The notes: generated by a model not told the origin, from the sequence alone. 64,000 nucleotides of DNA from Streptomyces sp. 135 (GCF_020026305.1 NZ_CP075691.1:5828001-5892000); one strand, 5' to 3'; positions 1 through 8,964 are shown, counted from the first letter of the stretch. Numbers and translations: made by a program.

Positions 1-2509
1 GGCTGGCGTCCTCGGCGGCGCGTTCCCGCTCGGCGTACGCGTCGGAACGGACGCGGTCGGCCTCCTCCTGCGCCTCCGTGCGCGTACGCTCCGCCGCGTG
101 CTCGGCGGCCGAGCGCAGGCCCGCCACCTCTTCCTGCGCCGCCTCGTGCAGGCCGGCGACGGAATCGCGTACGGACTGAGCGGTCTGCTCGGCCGCCGAC
201 ACCATCTCCGTGGCGCGGCGGTCGGCCTCCTCGACCAGACGCACGGCCTCGGCCTGCGCCTCCTCGACCCGCTTGCGCGCCGAGGCGAGCAGCTCCTCGC
301 TCTGCTCACGGGCCCGCTCACGCTCCTGGTCGGCCTCCGCGCGCGCCGAACCCAGCGTCTCCTCGGCCTCGCGGCGGCGGCGCGCCGCCTCCTCCTGCGC
401 GGCGGCCAGCGCCTCGGCGGCCTCCGTGCCGACCCGCTCGGCGGCCGCGGCGGCCTCCGCGCGCACCCGGTCCGCGGACTCCTGCGCCTCGGTCTTCAGC
501 CGCTCGGCTTCCGCCGCCGCCTCCGAACGCAGGCGCACCGCGAGGGTCTCGGCCTCCGCGCGCGCCTGCGAGGCATCGGCGGCGGCCTCGTCGCGCAGCC
601 GTTCGGCCTCCGCCTCGGCCTGCGCCTGGAGCGTACGGATCCGCTCGGCGGACTCCGCCCGCAGCCGGTCGGTCTCCTCCGTGGCCTCCTTGCGCATCCG
701 CGCCGCTTCCGCGCGGGCGTCGCTCAACGCCTGCTCGGCGGTGGCGAGGCGCTCCTCGGCCTCCGCGTGCAGCCGCGTCAGCTCCTCGGCGGCCTCCGCC
801 TGCCGGGCCGCGACGGCACGCTCGGTCTCCTCGCGCAGCGCCCGCGCCGCGTCCTCGGCCTCCGACCGGGTGGTGGTCGCCTGCTCGTCGGCCTCCTCAC
901 GGTGCCGCTCGGCCTCCGCGCGGGTGCGCTCCAGCGTCTCCTCGGCCTGCTTGCGCAGGGTCGTGGCACGCTCGACCGCCTCGGAACGCAGCCGCTCGCT
1001 GTCGGTGGCCGCTGCCGTCCGCAGCTCCTCGGCGTCCGCCTTGGCCTTGGCGAGCAGCTCCTCGGCGGACTTGGCCGCCTCCTCGATCTCCTTGACGGCC
1101 TCGCGCCGCGCCTCGCCCCGGATGCGCTCACCCTCGGAGACGGCCTCGGCCCGCAGCTGCTCGGCCTCGCCGCGCAGCCTGCGCGCCTCCTCCTGAAGCT
1201 CGACGGTCTTGGCGCGGTACTCCTTGGTGTCGTCCTTCGCCGCGCCCTTGAGCTCCTCGGCGATGTCATGCGCCTCGGCGCGCAGCCGGTCCGCCTCGGT
1301 CTCCGCCTCCGAACGGATCCGCTCGGCCTCCTCCGTGGCGGCCTTCGTGGTCTCCTTGGCGTTCTTCGACGCCTTGTCGAGGACCTCCTCAGCCGTCCGC
1401 GCCGCCTTCGCGAGCTGCCCCGCGGTCTCCTCGGCGGTGATCGTGCGCGCCTTCTCGGCGGCCTCCGCGATCAGCTTCTCGGCCTCGGCCCGGGCGTCGG
1501 CGATCAGCTGTTCCGCCTCGGACTTGGCGGTCTCCGCCTCCTTGGTGGCCTCGCCGACGAGGCGCGCCACCTGCTCCTTGGCGGTACGCGTGCGCTGCTC
1601 ACCCGCGGCCTCGGCGGCCGCGAGCTGCTTGGCCGCCGTCTCCTTGGCCTCGCCGAGCACCTTCTCGGCCTCGGCCCGCGCCGCACGCAGCGCGGTCTCC
1701 GCCTCGGCCATGCGCTGCTCGGCGGCCCGGCTCGCCTCCGCGGCCTGCCGACGCGCCTGCTCGGACTCGGTCGCCGTCGTCGAGCGCAACTGCTCGGCGT
1801 GGTCGGTGGCCTCCTGGGCCTGCGTGGACGCGGCGTTCAGCAGCCGCTCGGCGTCCGAACGGGCCCGGCGCAAGATGGCCTCGGCCTCGGCGCGCGCCGA
1901 CTCGGCGTCGTTCGCGAGACGCTGCCGCGCCTGTGCCGCGATCCGCTCCGCCTCCGCGCGGGCGGCGGCCAGCGCCTGCTCCGCCTCGGCGCGCGACTCG
2001 TCGAGCAGACGCCGCGCCTGCTGTTCGGTACGGGCCCGCAGCTGCTCGGCCCACGCCACGTTCTCGTTGACGTGCGACTCGACGGTCTGGCGGCGCTCGG
2101 CGAGCTCCTGGTCCAGCTGCTGACGGCGTGAGACGGCCTCGGCGTGCAGCTCCGACTGGAGCCGGGCCTGCTGCTCCGCGTGCTCCTGAAGGATGCGCTG
2201 CGTCTGCGCACGGGCCTCGCGCAGCTCGCGCTCGGCGTCGGCACGCAGCTGCTCGGCCTGGATCTGCGCGTTACGCAGCAGCTGCTCGGCCTGGTAACCG
2301 ATGTCCGCGCTGTCATAGGCAGGGCGGGACGCGAGGTTGCGGCGCGCCTCGTGCAGCTTGGCGCGCAACACCTCGACCTGATAGCCGAGGTCCTCGGCGT
2401 GCTGGACGGCCTTCTCCCGCTCGGTCTTCAGCCGGTCCATCTCGGCCTCGAACCGCGAAAGACTGTCGGTCTCAGCCCGCGAGTTCTCTTGGCGTTCGTA
2501 GCCCCGCAC
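1..2509 (-). CDS. scy: Scy, giant coiled-coil polar growth scaffold (3' part missing)
   Basis: The minus-strand frame is open from the window edge to a GTG at 2507-2509 preceded by a GGAAGG ribosome site, giving 836 codons with no stop; the C-terminus lies outside the window. After a short N-terminal part (VRGYERQENS..., then a DRLKTEREKAVQHAEDLGYQ segment) the protein is an almost unbroken Ala/Glu/Arg coiled coil built of repeats such as AEAERIRAEA, without tryptophan-rich or catalytic segments. Known Scy is about 1300 residues, forms filaments with FilP and DivIVA at the hyphal tip and sets new polarity centres. I chose the GTG because the sequence after it reads like the known Scy N-terminus (from memory) and the nearest upstream ATG is out of frame. 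The next gene downstream, outside this window, would be expected to be filP (inference). Confidence 0.9.
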   Translation of the reverse strand, partial: MRGYERQENSRAETDSLSRFEAEMDRLKTEREKAVQHAEDLGYQVEVLRAKLHEARRNLASRPAYDSADIGYQAEQLLRNAQIQAEQLRADAERELREARAQTQRILQEHAEQQARLQSELHAEAVSRRQQLDQELAERRQTVESHVNENVAWAEQLRARTEQQARRLLDESRAEAEQALAAARAEAERIAAQARQRLANDAESARAEAEAILRRARSDAERLLNAASTQAQEATDHAEQLRSTTATESEQARRQAAEASRAAEQRMAEAETALRAARAEAEKVLGEAKETAAKQLAAAEAAGEQRTRTAKEQVARLVGEATKEAETAKSEAEQLIADARAEAEKLIAEAAEKARTITAEETAGQLAKAARTAEEVLDKASKNAKETTKAATEEAERIRSEAETEADRLRAEAHDIAEELKGAAKDDTKEYRAKTVELQEEARRLRGEAEQLRAEAVSEGERIRGEARREAVKEIEEAAKSAEELLAKAKADAEELRTAAATDSERLRSEAVERATTLRKQAEETLERTRAEAERHREEADEQATTTRSEAEDAARALREETERAVAARQAEAAEELTRLHAEAEERLATAEQALSDARAEAARMRKEATEETDRLRAESAERIRTLQAQAEAEAERLRDEAAADASQARAEAETLAVRLRSEAAAEAERLKTEAQESADRVRAEAAAAAERVGTEAAEALAAAQEEAARRRREAEETLGSARAEADQERERAREQSEELLASARKRVEEAQAEAVRLVEEADRRATEMVSAAEQTAQSVRDSVAGLHEAAQEEVAGLRSAAEHAAERTRTEAQEEADRVRSDAYAERERAAEDAS

Positions 2510-2778
2510 TGCGCGGTCCCATCCTTCCCCGAGCTCTCGGCTGCGCTCGAGCAGGGGACGCCCCACTCCTGGTCGCAAGTTCTCCAACGAGCCCCGTCCA
2601 TCCGCCGAACGGTGCCCCCGGGGGAATGGTGTCAGATCAACGGCGGAGCATGGGTTGCTGCCCCGACGCTCGTCCCCCGAAACCCGGACCCCGGCACGCG
2701 GCCGCCCAGCGTACGGACAGCCTGCCGCCCCGACTTCGGACGGCCGCCCCTAACCCTACCGGCCCAGATATACGGAGG

Positions 2779-3219
2779 TCAGTGCTCCGGTGACTCGGAG
2801 GGCGCCGAAGTGACGAGTTCCGTCAGGACACCGTGGCAGTCCTTGGGGTGGAGGAACGTGATGCGTGACCCCATGGAGCCGATCCGCGGCTCTTCGTACA
2901 GGACCCGCACGTCCTTGTCCTTGATGGCCGCGGCGTCACCGTCCACGTCCGCGGTGCCGAAGGCGATGTGATGCACGCCCTCACCGTTCTTGGCCAGCCA
3001 CTTGCCGACCGCCGAGTCGTCCCGGGTCGGCTCCAGGAGCTGCAGGTACGAAGCACCTCCGTCGCTCGTATCATTGATCTTGAGCATGGCCTCCCGCACA
3101 CCCTGCTCCTCGTTCACTTCCGTGTGGAAGACCGTGAAGCCGTATGTCTCCCGGTAGAACTCGACGGTCTTGTCGAGGTCGAAACAGGCGATCCCGATGT
3201 GGTCGATTCGCGTCAGCAT
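2779..3219 (-). CDS. mce: Methylmalonyl-CoA epimerase
   Basis: This 146-residue VOC (glyoxalase/bleomycin-resistance fold) protein interconverts (2R)- and (2S)-methylmalonyl-CoA in the cytoplasm, linking propionyl-CoA carboxylation to the B12 mutase. The two beta-alpha-beta-beta-beta halves are visible, with the expected metal ligands H7 (DHIGIA), Q60 (YLQLLEP), H84 (VHHIAF) and E134 (VLTELVT); their spacing (53, 24, 50) fits the family closely. Length is typical. No good ribosome site precedes the ATG at 3219. It lies between scy and a divergent thiolase and shares a 136-bp promoter region with the latter. MeaB and an acyl-CoA mutase subunit are encoded nearby, so the acyl-CoA theme is consistent. 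Confidence 0.95.
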   Translation of the reverse strand: MLTRIDHIGIACFDLDKTVEFYRETYGFTVFHTEVNEEQGVREAMLKINDTSDGGASYLQLLEPTRDDSAVGKWLAKNGEGVHHIAFGTADVDGDAAAIKDKDVRVLYEEPRIGSMGSRITFLHPKDCHGVLTELVTSAPSESPEH

Positions 3220-3355
3220 GGTTCAAGTGCAGCGCTTCATGCGGTGATTACGCAACGTGCGCGCGATCACACTCGCCGCCCGATGACGCGCGACGTACCG
3301 CTCAGTACATTCAGATAAACCCTCGTTAACTCCTCCTCCCAAGGGGCCGTGGCAC

Positions 3356-4558
3356 ATGTCTCGAACGTCCGGTACCACCTCAGTGATCGTCGCGGGCGCG
3401 CGCACGCCCATGGGCCGCCTCCTCGGCTCCCTGAAGTCCTTCTCGGGTGCGGACCTGGGGGGCTTCGCGATCAAGGCCGCGCTCGACCGGGCCGGCATCG
3501 GCGGCGACCAGGTCCAGTACGTGATCATGGGCCAGGTGCTCCAGGCCGGGGCGGGGCAGATCCCGGCGCGCCAGGCCGCCGTCAAGGCGGGCATCCCCAT
3601 GAACGTCCCGGCACTCACCGTGAACAAGGTCTGCCTCTCGGGCCTCGACGCCATCGCGCTGGCCGACCAGCTGATCCGCGCGGGCGAGTTCGACATCGTC
3701 GTGGCGGGCGGCCAGGAGTCCATGACCAACGCGCCGCACCTGCTCCCGGGGTCCCGTGAGGGCCACAAGTACGGCGCCATCGAGATGCTCGACTCCATGG
3801 CGTACGACGGCCTGACCGACTCCTTCGAAGGCGTCGCCATGGGCGAGTCGACCGAGAAGCACAACGGCCGCCTCGGCATCGCCCGCCCCGAGCAGGACGA
3901 GATCGCCGCGCTCTCGCACCAGCGCGCCGCCGCCGCGCAGAAGAACGGCCTGTTCGAGGCGGAGATCACCCCGGTCGAGATCCCGCAGCGCAAGGGCGAC
4001 CCGGTCCTCTTCGCCAAGGACGAGGGCATCCGCCCCGAGACCACCGCCGAGTCCCTCGGCAAGCTGCGCCCCGCCTTCGCCAAGGACGGCACGATCACCG
4101 CCGGCTCGGCCTCGCAGATCTCCGACGGCGCCGCGGCCGTCGTCGTCATGTCCAAGGCCAAGGCCGAGGAGCTCGGCCTGCACTGGATCGCCGAGATCGG
4201 CGCCCACGGCAACGTGGCGGGACCGGACAACTCCCTCCAGTCCCAGCCGTCCAACGCCATCCGCCACGCCCTGAAGAAGGAGGGCCTGGACGTCGGTGAC
4301 CTGGACCTCATCGAGATCAACGAGGCGTTCGCCGCCGTCGCGGTGCAGTCAATGAAGGACCTCGGAGTTTCCTCCGAAAAGGTGAACGTCAACGGCGGGG
4401 CCATCGCCCTCGGCCACCCGATCGGGATGTCCGGCGCGCGCCTCGTGCTCCATCTGGCCCTGGAACTGAAGCGGCGCGGCGGCGGCGTCGGCGCGGCCGC
4501 GCTCTGCGGTGGCGGTGGTCAGGGCGACGCGCTGATCCTCAAGGTGGCCAAGGGCTGA
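3356..4558 (+). CDS. Acetyl-CoA C-acetyltransferase (thiolase)
   Basis: A 400-residue type II thiolase that condenses two acetyl-CoA to acetoacetyl-CoA or runs in reverse in degradation. All catalytic landmarks are present: nucleophile C93 in VNKVCLSGL, the NEAFA motif at 322-326, H354 in GHPIGMSGAR and the acid/base C384 in CGGGGQGD. Length matches biosynthetic tetrameric thiolases. The ATG at 3356 follows AAGGGG. meaB starts 45 bp downstream on the same strand, so the two are probably co-transcribed, which suggests a role in supplying or draining short acyl-CoA pools near methylmalonyl-CoA metabolism. Substrate chain length cannot be told from sequence alone. Confidence 0.93.
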   Translation: MSRTSGTTSVIVAGARTPMGRLLGSLKSFSGADLGGFAIKAALDRAGIGGDQVQYVIMGQVLQAGAGQIPARQAAVKAGIPMNVPALTVNKVCLSGLDAIALADQLIRAGEFDIVVAGGQESMTNAPHLLPGSREGHKYGAIEMLDSMAYDGLTDSFEGVAMGESTEKHNGRLGIARPEQDEIAALSHQRAAAAQKNGLFEAEITPVEIPQRKGDPVLFAKDEGIRPETTAESLGKLRPAFAKDGTITAGSASQISDGAAAVVVMSKAKAEELGLHWIAEIGAHGNVAGPDNSLQSQPSNAIRHALKKEGLDVGDLDLIEINEAFAAVAVQSMKDLGVSSEKVNVNGGAIALGHPIGMSGARLVLHLALELKRRGGGVGAAALCGGGGQGDALILKVAKG

Positions 4559-4603
4559 GACCACCGGCCGCCCTGTCCCGTACGTAGCGAACGGAGCTGT
4601 TTC

Positions 4604-5560
4604 ATGCAGGACGTCCCCTCCCTGGTGGCGCAGGCCCGCGAGGGCAGGCCACGGGCCGTGGCCCGGCTGATCTCACTGGTCGAGGGGGCGTCACCGCAGC
4701 TGCGCGAAGTGATGGCCGCGCTTGCTCCATTGGCGGGACACGCGTACGTGGTCGGGCTCACGGGATCGCCCGGTGTCGGCAAGTCGACGTCGACGTCGGC
4801 GCTCGTGAGCGCCTACCGGCGGGCCGGCAAACGGGTCGGCGTACTCGCGGTCGACCCGTCGTCGCCCTTCTCCGGGGGCGCACTCCTCGGCGACCGGGTG
4901 CGCATGTCGGACCACGCGTCCGACCCCGGGGTCTACATCCGCTCGATGGCCACGCGCGGCCACCTCGGCGGGCTCGCCTGGGCCGCCCCGCAGGCGATCC
5001 GCGTCCTGGACGCGGCGGGCTGCGACGTGGTGCTCGTGGAGACCGTCGGCGTCGGCCAGTCCGAGGTCGACATCGCCTCCCAGGCGGACACCTCGGTGGT
5101 CCTGCTCGCACCCGGCATGGGCGACGGCATCCAGGCGGCGAAGGCCGGGATCCTGGAGATCGGTGACGTGTACGTCGTGAACAAGGCGGACCGCGACGGC
5201 GCGGACGCCACCGCCCGGGAGCTGAACCACGTGCTCGGCCTCGGGGAGTCCCGCGGCCCCGGGGACTGGCGCCCGCCCATCGTGAAGACGGTCGCGGCGC
5301 GGGGCGAGGGCATCGACGAGGTCGTCGAGGCACTGGAGAAGCACCGGGCGTGGATGGAGGAGCGGGGCGTCCTCGCCGAGCGGCGTGCCGCCAGGGCGGC
5401 GCGCGAGGTGGAGACCATCGCGGTCACCGCGCTGCGGGAGCGGATCGGGTCCCTGCACGGCGACCGGCGGCTGTCGGCGTTGGCGGAGCGGATCGTGGCC
5501 GGGGAGCTGGACCCTTATGCGGCGGCGGACGAACTGGTCGACGGGGTCACTGCGGGGTGA
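4604..5560 (+). CDS. meaB: Methylmalonyl-CoA mutase-associated GTPase MeaB
   Basis: A 318-residue SIMIBI-class G protein (MeaB/ArgK family) that gates loading of adenosylcobalamin into B12-dependent acyl-CoA mutases and protects them from inactivation. Seen in the sequence: an N-terminal helical part (1-45), the Walker A loop GSPGVGKST at 54-62, the DPSSPFSGGALLGDR segment (84-98) typical of MeaB, the Walker B-like VLVETVGVGQSE (143-154) and the NKAD base-specificity motif at 193-196, followed by the C-terminal helical dimerisation region. The mutase subunits it serves are partly in this window (icmA at 20984); methylmalonyl-CoA mutase itself must be elsewhere. A strong hairpin lies 50 bp after the stop. 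Confidence 0.94.
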   Translation: MQDVPSLVAQAREGRPRAVARLISLVEGASPQLREVMAALAPLAGHAYVVGLTGSPGVGKSTSTSALVSAYRRAGKRVGVLAVDPSSPFSGGALLGDRVRMSDHASDPGVYIRSMATRGHLGGLAWAAPQAIRVLDAAGCDVVLVETVGVGQSEVDIASQADTSVVLLAPGMGDGIQAAKAGILEIGDVYVVNKADRDGADATARELNHVLGLGESRGPGDWRPPIVKTVAARGEGIDEVVEALEKHRAWMEERGVLAERRAARAAREVETIAVTALRERIGSLHGDRRLSALAERIVAGELDPYAAADELVDGVTAG

Positions 5561-5610
5561 CCTGAGGCGCCGCTTCCGGCGCGGCACGTGCCACTCGCCC
5601 GGCACGAGAA

Positions 5611-5651
5611 CGCCTCAGGGGCGGCGTCCATAGGGCGCCGCCCCTGAGGCG
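5611..5651. terminator. Perfect 16-bp inverted repeat downstream of meaB
   Basis: CGCCTCAGGGGCGGCG at 5611-5626 is exactly repeated in inverse at 5636-5651 with a 9-nt loop. It sits 50 bp after the meaB stop in a convergent intergenic region. No U-run follows, as is usual for Streptomyces terminators, so it is read as a stem-only, possibly bidirectional terminator. Confidence 0.75.
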
Positions 5652-5659
5652 GATGCGTG

Positions 5660-6001
5660 CGGTTGCCTGCGAGTGGTTGCCTGCGAGTGGTTGCCGGTCA
5701 GTGGCTGCCGGTCGGCGGCTGCCGTCCAGCGGTTGCCTGCGTGCGGTTGCCGGTCGGCGGCTGCCGACCAGCGGCTGCCAGCCAGCGGTTGCCGACCAGT
5801 GGCTGTGAGCCAGCGGTTGTCGGTCAGTGGCTGCCGGTCAACTCGGCTGCCAGCCAGCGGTTGCCTGCGTGCGGTTGCCGGGCGGTGGCTGCCGACCAGT
5901 GGCTGTGAGCCAGTGGCTGTCGGTCAACCCGGCTGCCGACCAGTGGCCGTTAGCCAGTGGTTGTCGGGCAAACCAGCTGCCGACCAGCGGCTGTCGGTCA
6001 G
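5660..6001. repeat. Tandem 14/15-bp minisatellite, 24 units
   Basis: An uninterrupted array of 24 imperfect units fills the space between the meaB hairpin and the stop codon of the PepSY gene. The consensus is about YGGYTGCCGRCCAG. Eighteen units are 14 bp, and six are 15 bp arranged as three adjacent pairs carrying a CAAC or CAAA junction (near 5827, 5917 and 5959). Unit length is not a multiple of three and the frames crossing it look like repeat translations, so it is not read as coding. The last unit overlaps the end of the PepSY gene by 4 bp. Confidence 0.92.
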
Positions 6002-6690
6002 TCGTCGGAGGCGTCGTCCTGGTCGTCACGGTCGTCGTGGCTGTCCGCGCGGTCCGCGGTGACCTTGCCGGTCTTCAGGTCGACGTGCCACTCGGACTCG
6101 GCGCCCTTGGCGCCCGTCGTCTCCACGTCCCAGGCGCCCGCCGTGCCGTCGTCGTCCAGGTCCACGGAGGTCACCGTGCCCTTGGCGGCGGCGGTACGCG
6201 CCGCGTCCTCGGCGCTGGTGGACGCGCCCTTCAGGGCGGAGTTCACCCGCGCGGCGTCGGCGGCGTCGTCGCCGTCGTCATCCTTGTCCACCCACGTGCC
6301 GAGCACCTTGCCGGTGCCGGGGTCGACCTCGACCTCGTGCCAGGTGTTGCCCTTCAGGACGTCGACGCCCCAGACCAGGCCGCCGTCCTCCTCGTCGAGC
6401 TCCGCGGAGACGGCGGTGCCGGGGGTCTTCGCGAGGGCCGCCCTGATGGCGTCCGCGGCCGTCACCTTGGCGGCCTTGGCCTCCGCGGTGTTCTCGGCGG
6501 CGTCGTCGCGGTCGTCCTTGCCGTCGTCGTCACTCTTGTGGTCGTCGTCCTTGCGGTCGTGGTCCTTGAGCTGGACGCTCGACCGGTTCGCCGCGCCCTC
6601 GTCGTCGCCGGTGGTCGCGAGGGCGGTGGCGGTACCGCCGGTGATCAGGGCCGCGGCGGCGACGGTGGCGATGACGATGTTGCGCTTCAT
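5998..6690 (-). CDS. Secreted acidic PepSY-domain protein
   Basis: A 230-residue exported protein. The start MKRNIVIATVAAAALITGG at 6690 has a GGGAGGAT ribosome site; a longer in-frame reading upstream lacks a leader-like sequence and is rejected. After the signal peptide (1-26, ending ATALATT) comes a very Asp/Lys-rich linker (about 37-66), then two PepSY modules (about 75-138 and 150-215), the second ending in EWHVDLKTGKVT, and a short Asp-rich tail. PepSY domains are usually inhibitory or ligand-binding modules outside the membrane. It is divergent from an OmpR-type response regulator and kinase, so it is probably either a target of that system or a modulator of the kinase (inference). Confidence 0.85.
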   Translation of the reverse strand: MKRNIVIATVAAAALITGGTATALATTGDDEGAANRSSVQLKDHDRKDDDHKSDDDGKDDRDDAAENTAEAKAAKVTAADAIRAALAKTPGTAVSAELDEEDGGLVWGVDVLKGNTWHEVEVDPGTGKVLGTWVDKDDDGDDAADAARVNSALKGASTSAEDAARTAAAKGTVTSVDLDDDGTAGAWDVETTGAKGAESEWHVDLKTGKVTADRADSHDDRDDQDDASDD

Positions 6691-6780
6691 GAGGGGATCC
6701 TCCCGAGACGGTGGACGTGTGCGGCGGCCGGGGGGCCGCTGCCGTTCGCTTTCGACGAGGACCAATCTGGCCGAACGATC

Positions 6781-6817
6781 CTGAACCGAAGCTGAAGCCG
6801 CCTGAAGAAGTCTTCAG
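6781..6817. promoter_or_regulatory. Direct repeats and palindrome between PepSY gene and response regulator
   Basis: CTGAA occurs at 6781, 6792 and 6802, spaced 11 and 10 bp, as expected for tandem binding of OmpR-family regulators. The third copy opens a 16-bp palindrome, CTGAAGA-AG-TCTTCAG (6802-6817), 23 bp before the regulator start. It is probably the autoregulatory site shared by both divergent transcripts (inference). Confidence 0.55.
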
Positions 6818-6840
6818 GTTCGCTCTGCCACCCTGAACGC

Positions 6841-7506
6841 ATGCGTTTGTTGATCGTGGAGGACGAGAAGCGGCTGGCCCTGTCGCTCGCCAAGGGCCTG
6901 ACCGCCGAGGGCTACGCCGTCGACGTCGTCCATGACGGCATCGACGGACTGCACCGGGCGAGCGAGGGCACGTACGACTTGATCGTCCTCGACATCATGC
7001 TGCCCGGCATGAACGGATACCGCATCTGCTCCACCCTGCGCGCCGCGGGCAACGAGGTGCCCATCCTGATGCTCACCGCCAAGGACGGCGAGTACGACGA
7101 GGCGGAGGGGCTGGACACCGGCGCCGACGACTACCTCACCAAGCCGTTCTCGTACGTGGTGCTCGTGGCCCGCGTGAAGGCGCTGCTGCGCCGCCGCGGC
7201 AACGGCGGCCCGTCGCCGCTCCACACGCTCGGCGACCTCAGGGTCGACACGGCCGCGCGCCGCGTCTTCCGCGGTACGGACGAAGTGGTCCTCACCACCA
7301 AGGAGTTCGCGGTTCTGGAGCAGCTGGTGCTGCGGGCCGGGGAGGTCGTCTCCAAGGGCGACATCCTGGAGCACGTCTGGGACTTCGCGTACGAGGGGGA
7401 CCCGAACATCGTCGAGGTGTACGTGAGCACCCTGCGCCGCAAGCTGGGCGCGAGCCTCATCAAGACGGTGCGCGGCGCCGGCTACCGCCTGGAGGCCCCG
7501 CGATGA
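6841..7506 (+). CDS. OmpR/PhoB-family response regulator
   Basis: A 221-residue DNA-binding response regulator. The receiver domain (1-115) has the acidic pair E7/D8, phosphoacceptor D51 in LIVLDIMLPG, T79 and K101 (LTKPF). The C-terminal winged helix (about 127-220) includes TTKEFAVLEQLVLRAGEVVSKGDILEHVWD and the final GAGYRLEAP hairpin. Its stop overlaps the start of the kinase gene by 4 bp (ATGA), so the two are translationally coupled. The upstream CTGAA repeats and the divergent PepSY gene suggest autoregulation and a cell-envelope target. The signal is unknown. Confidence 0.95.
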   Translation: MRLLIVEDEKRLALSLAKGLTAEGYAVDVVHDGIDGLHRASEGTYDLIVLDIMLPGMNGYRICSTLRAAGNEVPILMLTAKDGEYDEAEGLDTGADDYLTKPFSYVVLVARVKALLRRRGNGGPSPLHTLGDLRVDTAARRVFRGTDEVVLTTKEFAVLEQLVLRAGEVVSKGDILEHVWDFAYEGDPNIVEVYVSTLRRKLGASLIKTVRGAGYRLEAPR

Positions 7507-8933
7507 GCCGGCTCTTCGGCTCCGTGCGGGCCCGCGCCACGCTCGGCGCGAGCCTGGTCGTGGCCCTCGCCCTGGTGGCGGCGGGCGCCGCCGTGCTGTT
7601 CTCGCTGCGCGCCAACCTCACCGGCCAGGCGGACGGCCGGGCGAACGCCGCCGCCCGCGAGGTCGCCTCGCAACTCGTGGCCAACCGCCCGTACGGCGAT
7701 CTCGACCTGCCGGACGGCGACGAGGCGCCGGTCCAAGTCGTCGACGAGAACGGCAAGTTGGTCGCGGCCAGCGAGGACCTGGAGCGGATCACCGGCACCG
7801 GGACCGACGCGGTCAAGCCCGGCCCCGCGGCCCTCCCGGCCGGCGGTGGGAGTCACGGGGAGAGGCCCGAGCCGGGCGAGACCGGCGAGATCGACGACGA
7901 GGTTGAGTACACCGACGGCTCCGCCACCGTCGACGGCGAGAGCGGCGACTACCGCTTCGCCGCCGTCGAGGTGAGCACGGAGGACAAGGGTGACCTCACC
8001 GTCTACGCCGGCGGCTCCCTGGCCGACGAACAGAGCGCGGTGTCCACGGCGCTGACGTCCATGCTGATCGGCTTCCCCCTGCTGCTCGGTGTCGTGGCGG
8101 GCGTCACCTGGCTGGTGACGCGCAGGGCGCTGCGCCCGGTGGCCGCCATCACCGCGGAGATGTCCGCGATCACGGCGTCGGAGGACCTCGCGCGCCGCGT
8201 GCCCGAGCCGGACACGCACGACGAGATCGCCCGGCTCGCCCGCACCACGAACGAGACGCTCACCGCCCTGGAGACCTCCGTGGAGCGGCAGCGGCGCTTC
8301 GTGGCGGACGCCTCGCACGAGTTGCGCAGCCCCATCGCCTCGCTGCGCACGCAGCTCGAAGTGGGCGCGGCGCACCCGGAGCTGCTGGACGTCGACGGCG
8401 CGGTCGAGGACACGGTGCGGCTCCAGGAGCTCGCCGCCGACCTGCTCCTGCTCGCCCGCCTCGACGCGGGCGAGAAGCCCGGCGGGGCGCGCGTGGATCT
8501 GGCGGCCTTCGTCCGGGAGGAGCTCTCGCAGCGCACCCGTGACCGTGTGGACGTGCACACGGATCTCAAGAGCGTCGAAGTGGCGGGTTCCCGCGGTCAG
8601 TTGGCACGGGTGCTCGGAAATCTGTTGAACAACGCGCAGCGGCACGCCCGCTCCCGCGTCACGGTCACCACGCGGACCGATGGCATGTGGGCGGTCCTCG
8701 AGGTGTCCGATGACGGGAGTGGCGTGCCCCCGGGCGAGCGGGAGCGGATCTTCGAGCGGTTCGTCCGTCTGGATGACGCGCGGACCCGCGACGAGGGCGG
8801 GGCCGGTCTCGGCCTCGCGATCGCGCGGGACGTGGCGGCGCGGCACGGCGGCACGCTCATGGTCGGTGAGGCGCCGTCGGGAGGTGCGCGCTTCGAGCTC
8901 CGGCTGCCCAGCCCTCAGTCGTCGGCGGATTGA
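7503..8933 (+). CDS. Membrane sensor histidine kinase
   Basis: A 476-residue kinase paired with the preceding regulator. Order: cytoplasmic N-terminus, TM1 (about 15-35), an extracytoplasmic sensor of about 145 residues rich in Gly/Glu/Asp, TM2 (about 183-205), HAMP (206-260), HisKA with phosphoacceptor H272 in VADASHELRSPIASLR, then HATPase_c with the N-box (LGNLLNNAQRHA), G1 (DDGSGVPPGERERIFERF) and G2 (GGAGLGLAIARDVAARHGG). The acidic sensor loop and the acidic PepSY partner could both bind cations or cationic peptides, but this is inference. The start is the ATG that overlaps the regulator stop. Confidence 0.95.
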   Translation: MSRLFGSVRARATLGASLVVALALVAAGAAVLFSLRANLTGQADGRANAAAREVASQLVANRPYGDLDLPDGDEAPVQVVDENGKLVAASEDLERITGTGTDAVKPGPAALPAGGGSHGERPEPGETGEIDDEVEYTDGSATVDGESGDYRFAAVEVSTEDKGDLTVYAGGSLADEQSAVSTALTSMLIGFPLLLGVVAGVTWLVTRRALRPVAAITAEMSAITASEDLARRVPEPDTHDEIARLARTTNETLTALETSVERQRRFVADASHELRSPIASLRTQLEVGAAHPELLDVDGAVEDTVRLQELAADLLLLARLDAGEKPGGARVDLAAFVREELSQRTRDRVDVHTDLKSVEVAGSRGQLARVLGNLLNNAQRHARSRVTVTTRTDGMWAVLEVSDDGSGVPPGERERIFERFVRLDDARTRDEGGAGLGLAIARDVAARHGGTLMVGEAPSGGARFELRLPSPQSSAD

Positions 8934-8964
8934 GGGACGGCACGGCCGGTCGCCGCGGCGTGCG

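Noticed and set aside
98..2131. Very long Leu/Arg/Gly-rich plus-strand frames opposite scy
   Set aside because: They are codon-periodic shadows of the coiled-coil gene on the other strand; low-complexity products and no family match.
5657..6062. Plus-strand frames made of CLRVVAGQWLPVGG-like repeats across the minisatellite
   Set aside because: The unit is 14/15 bp, so every frame reads the repeat, no start with a ribosome site is present, and the frames run into the antisense of the PepSY gene.
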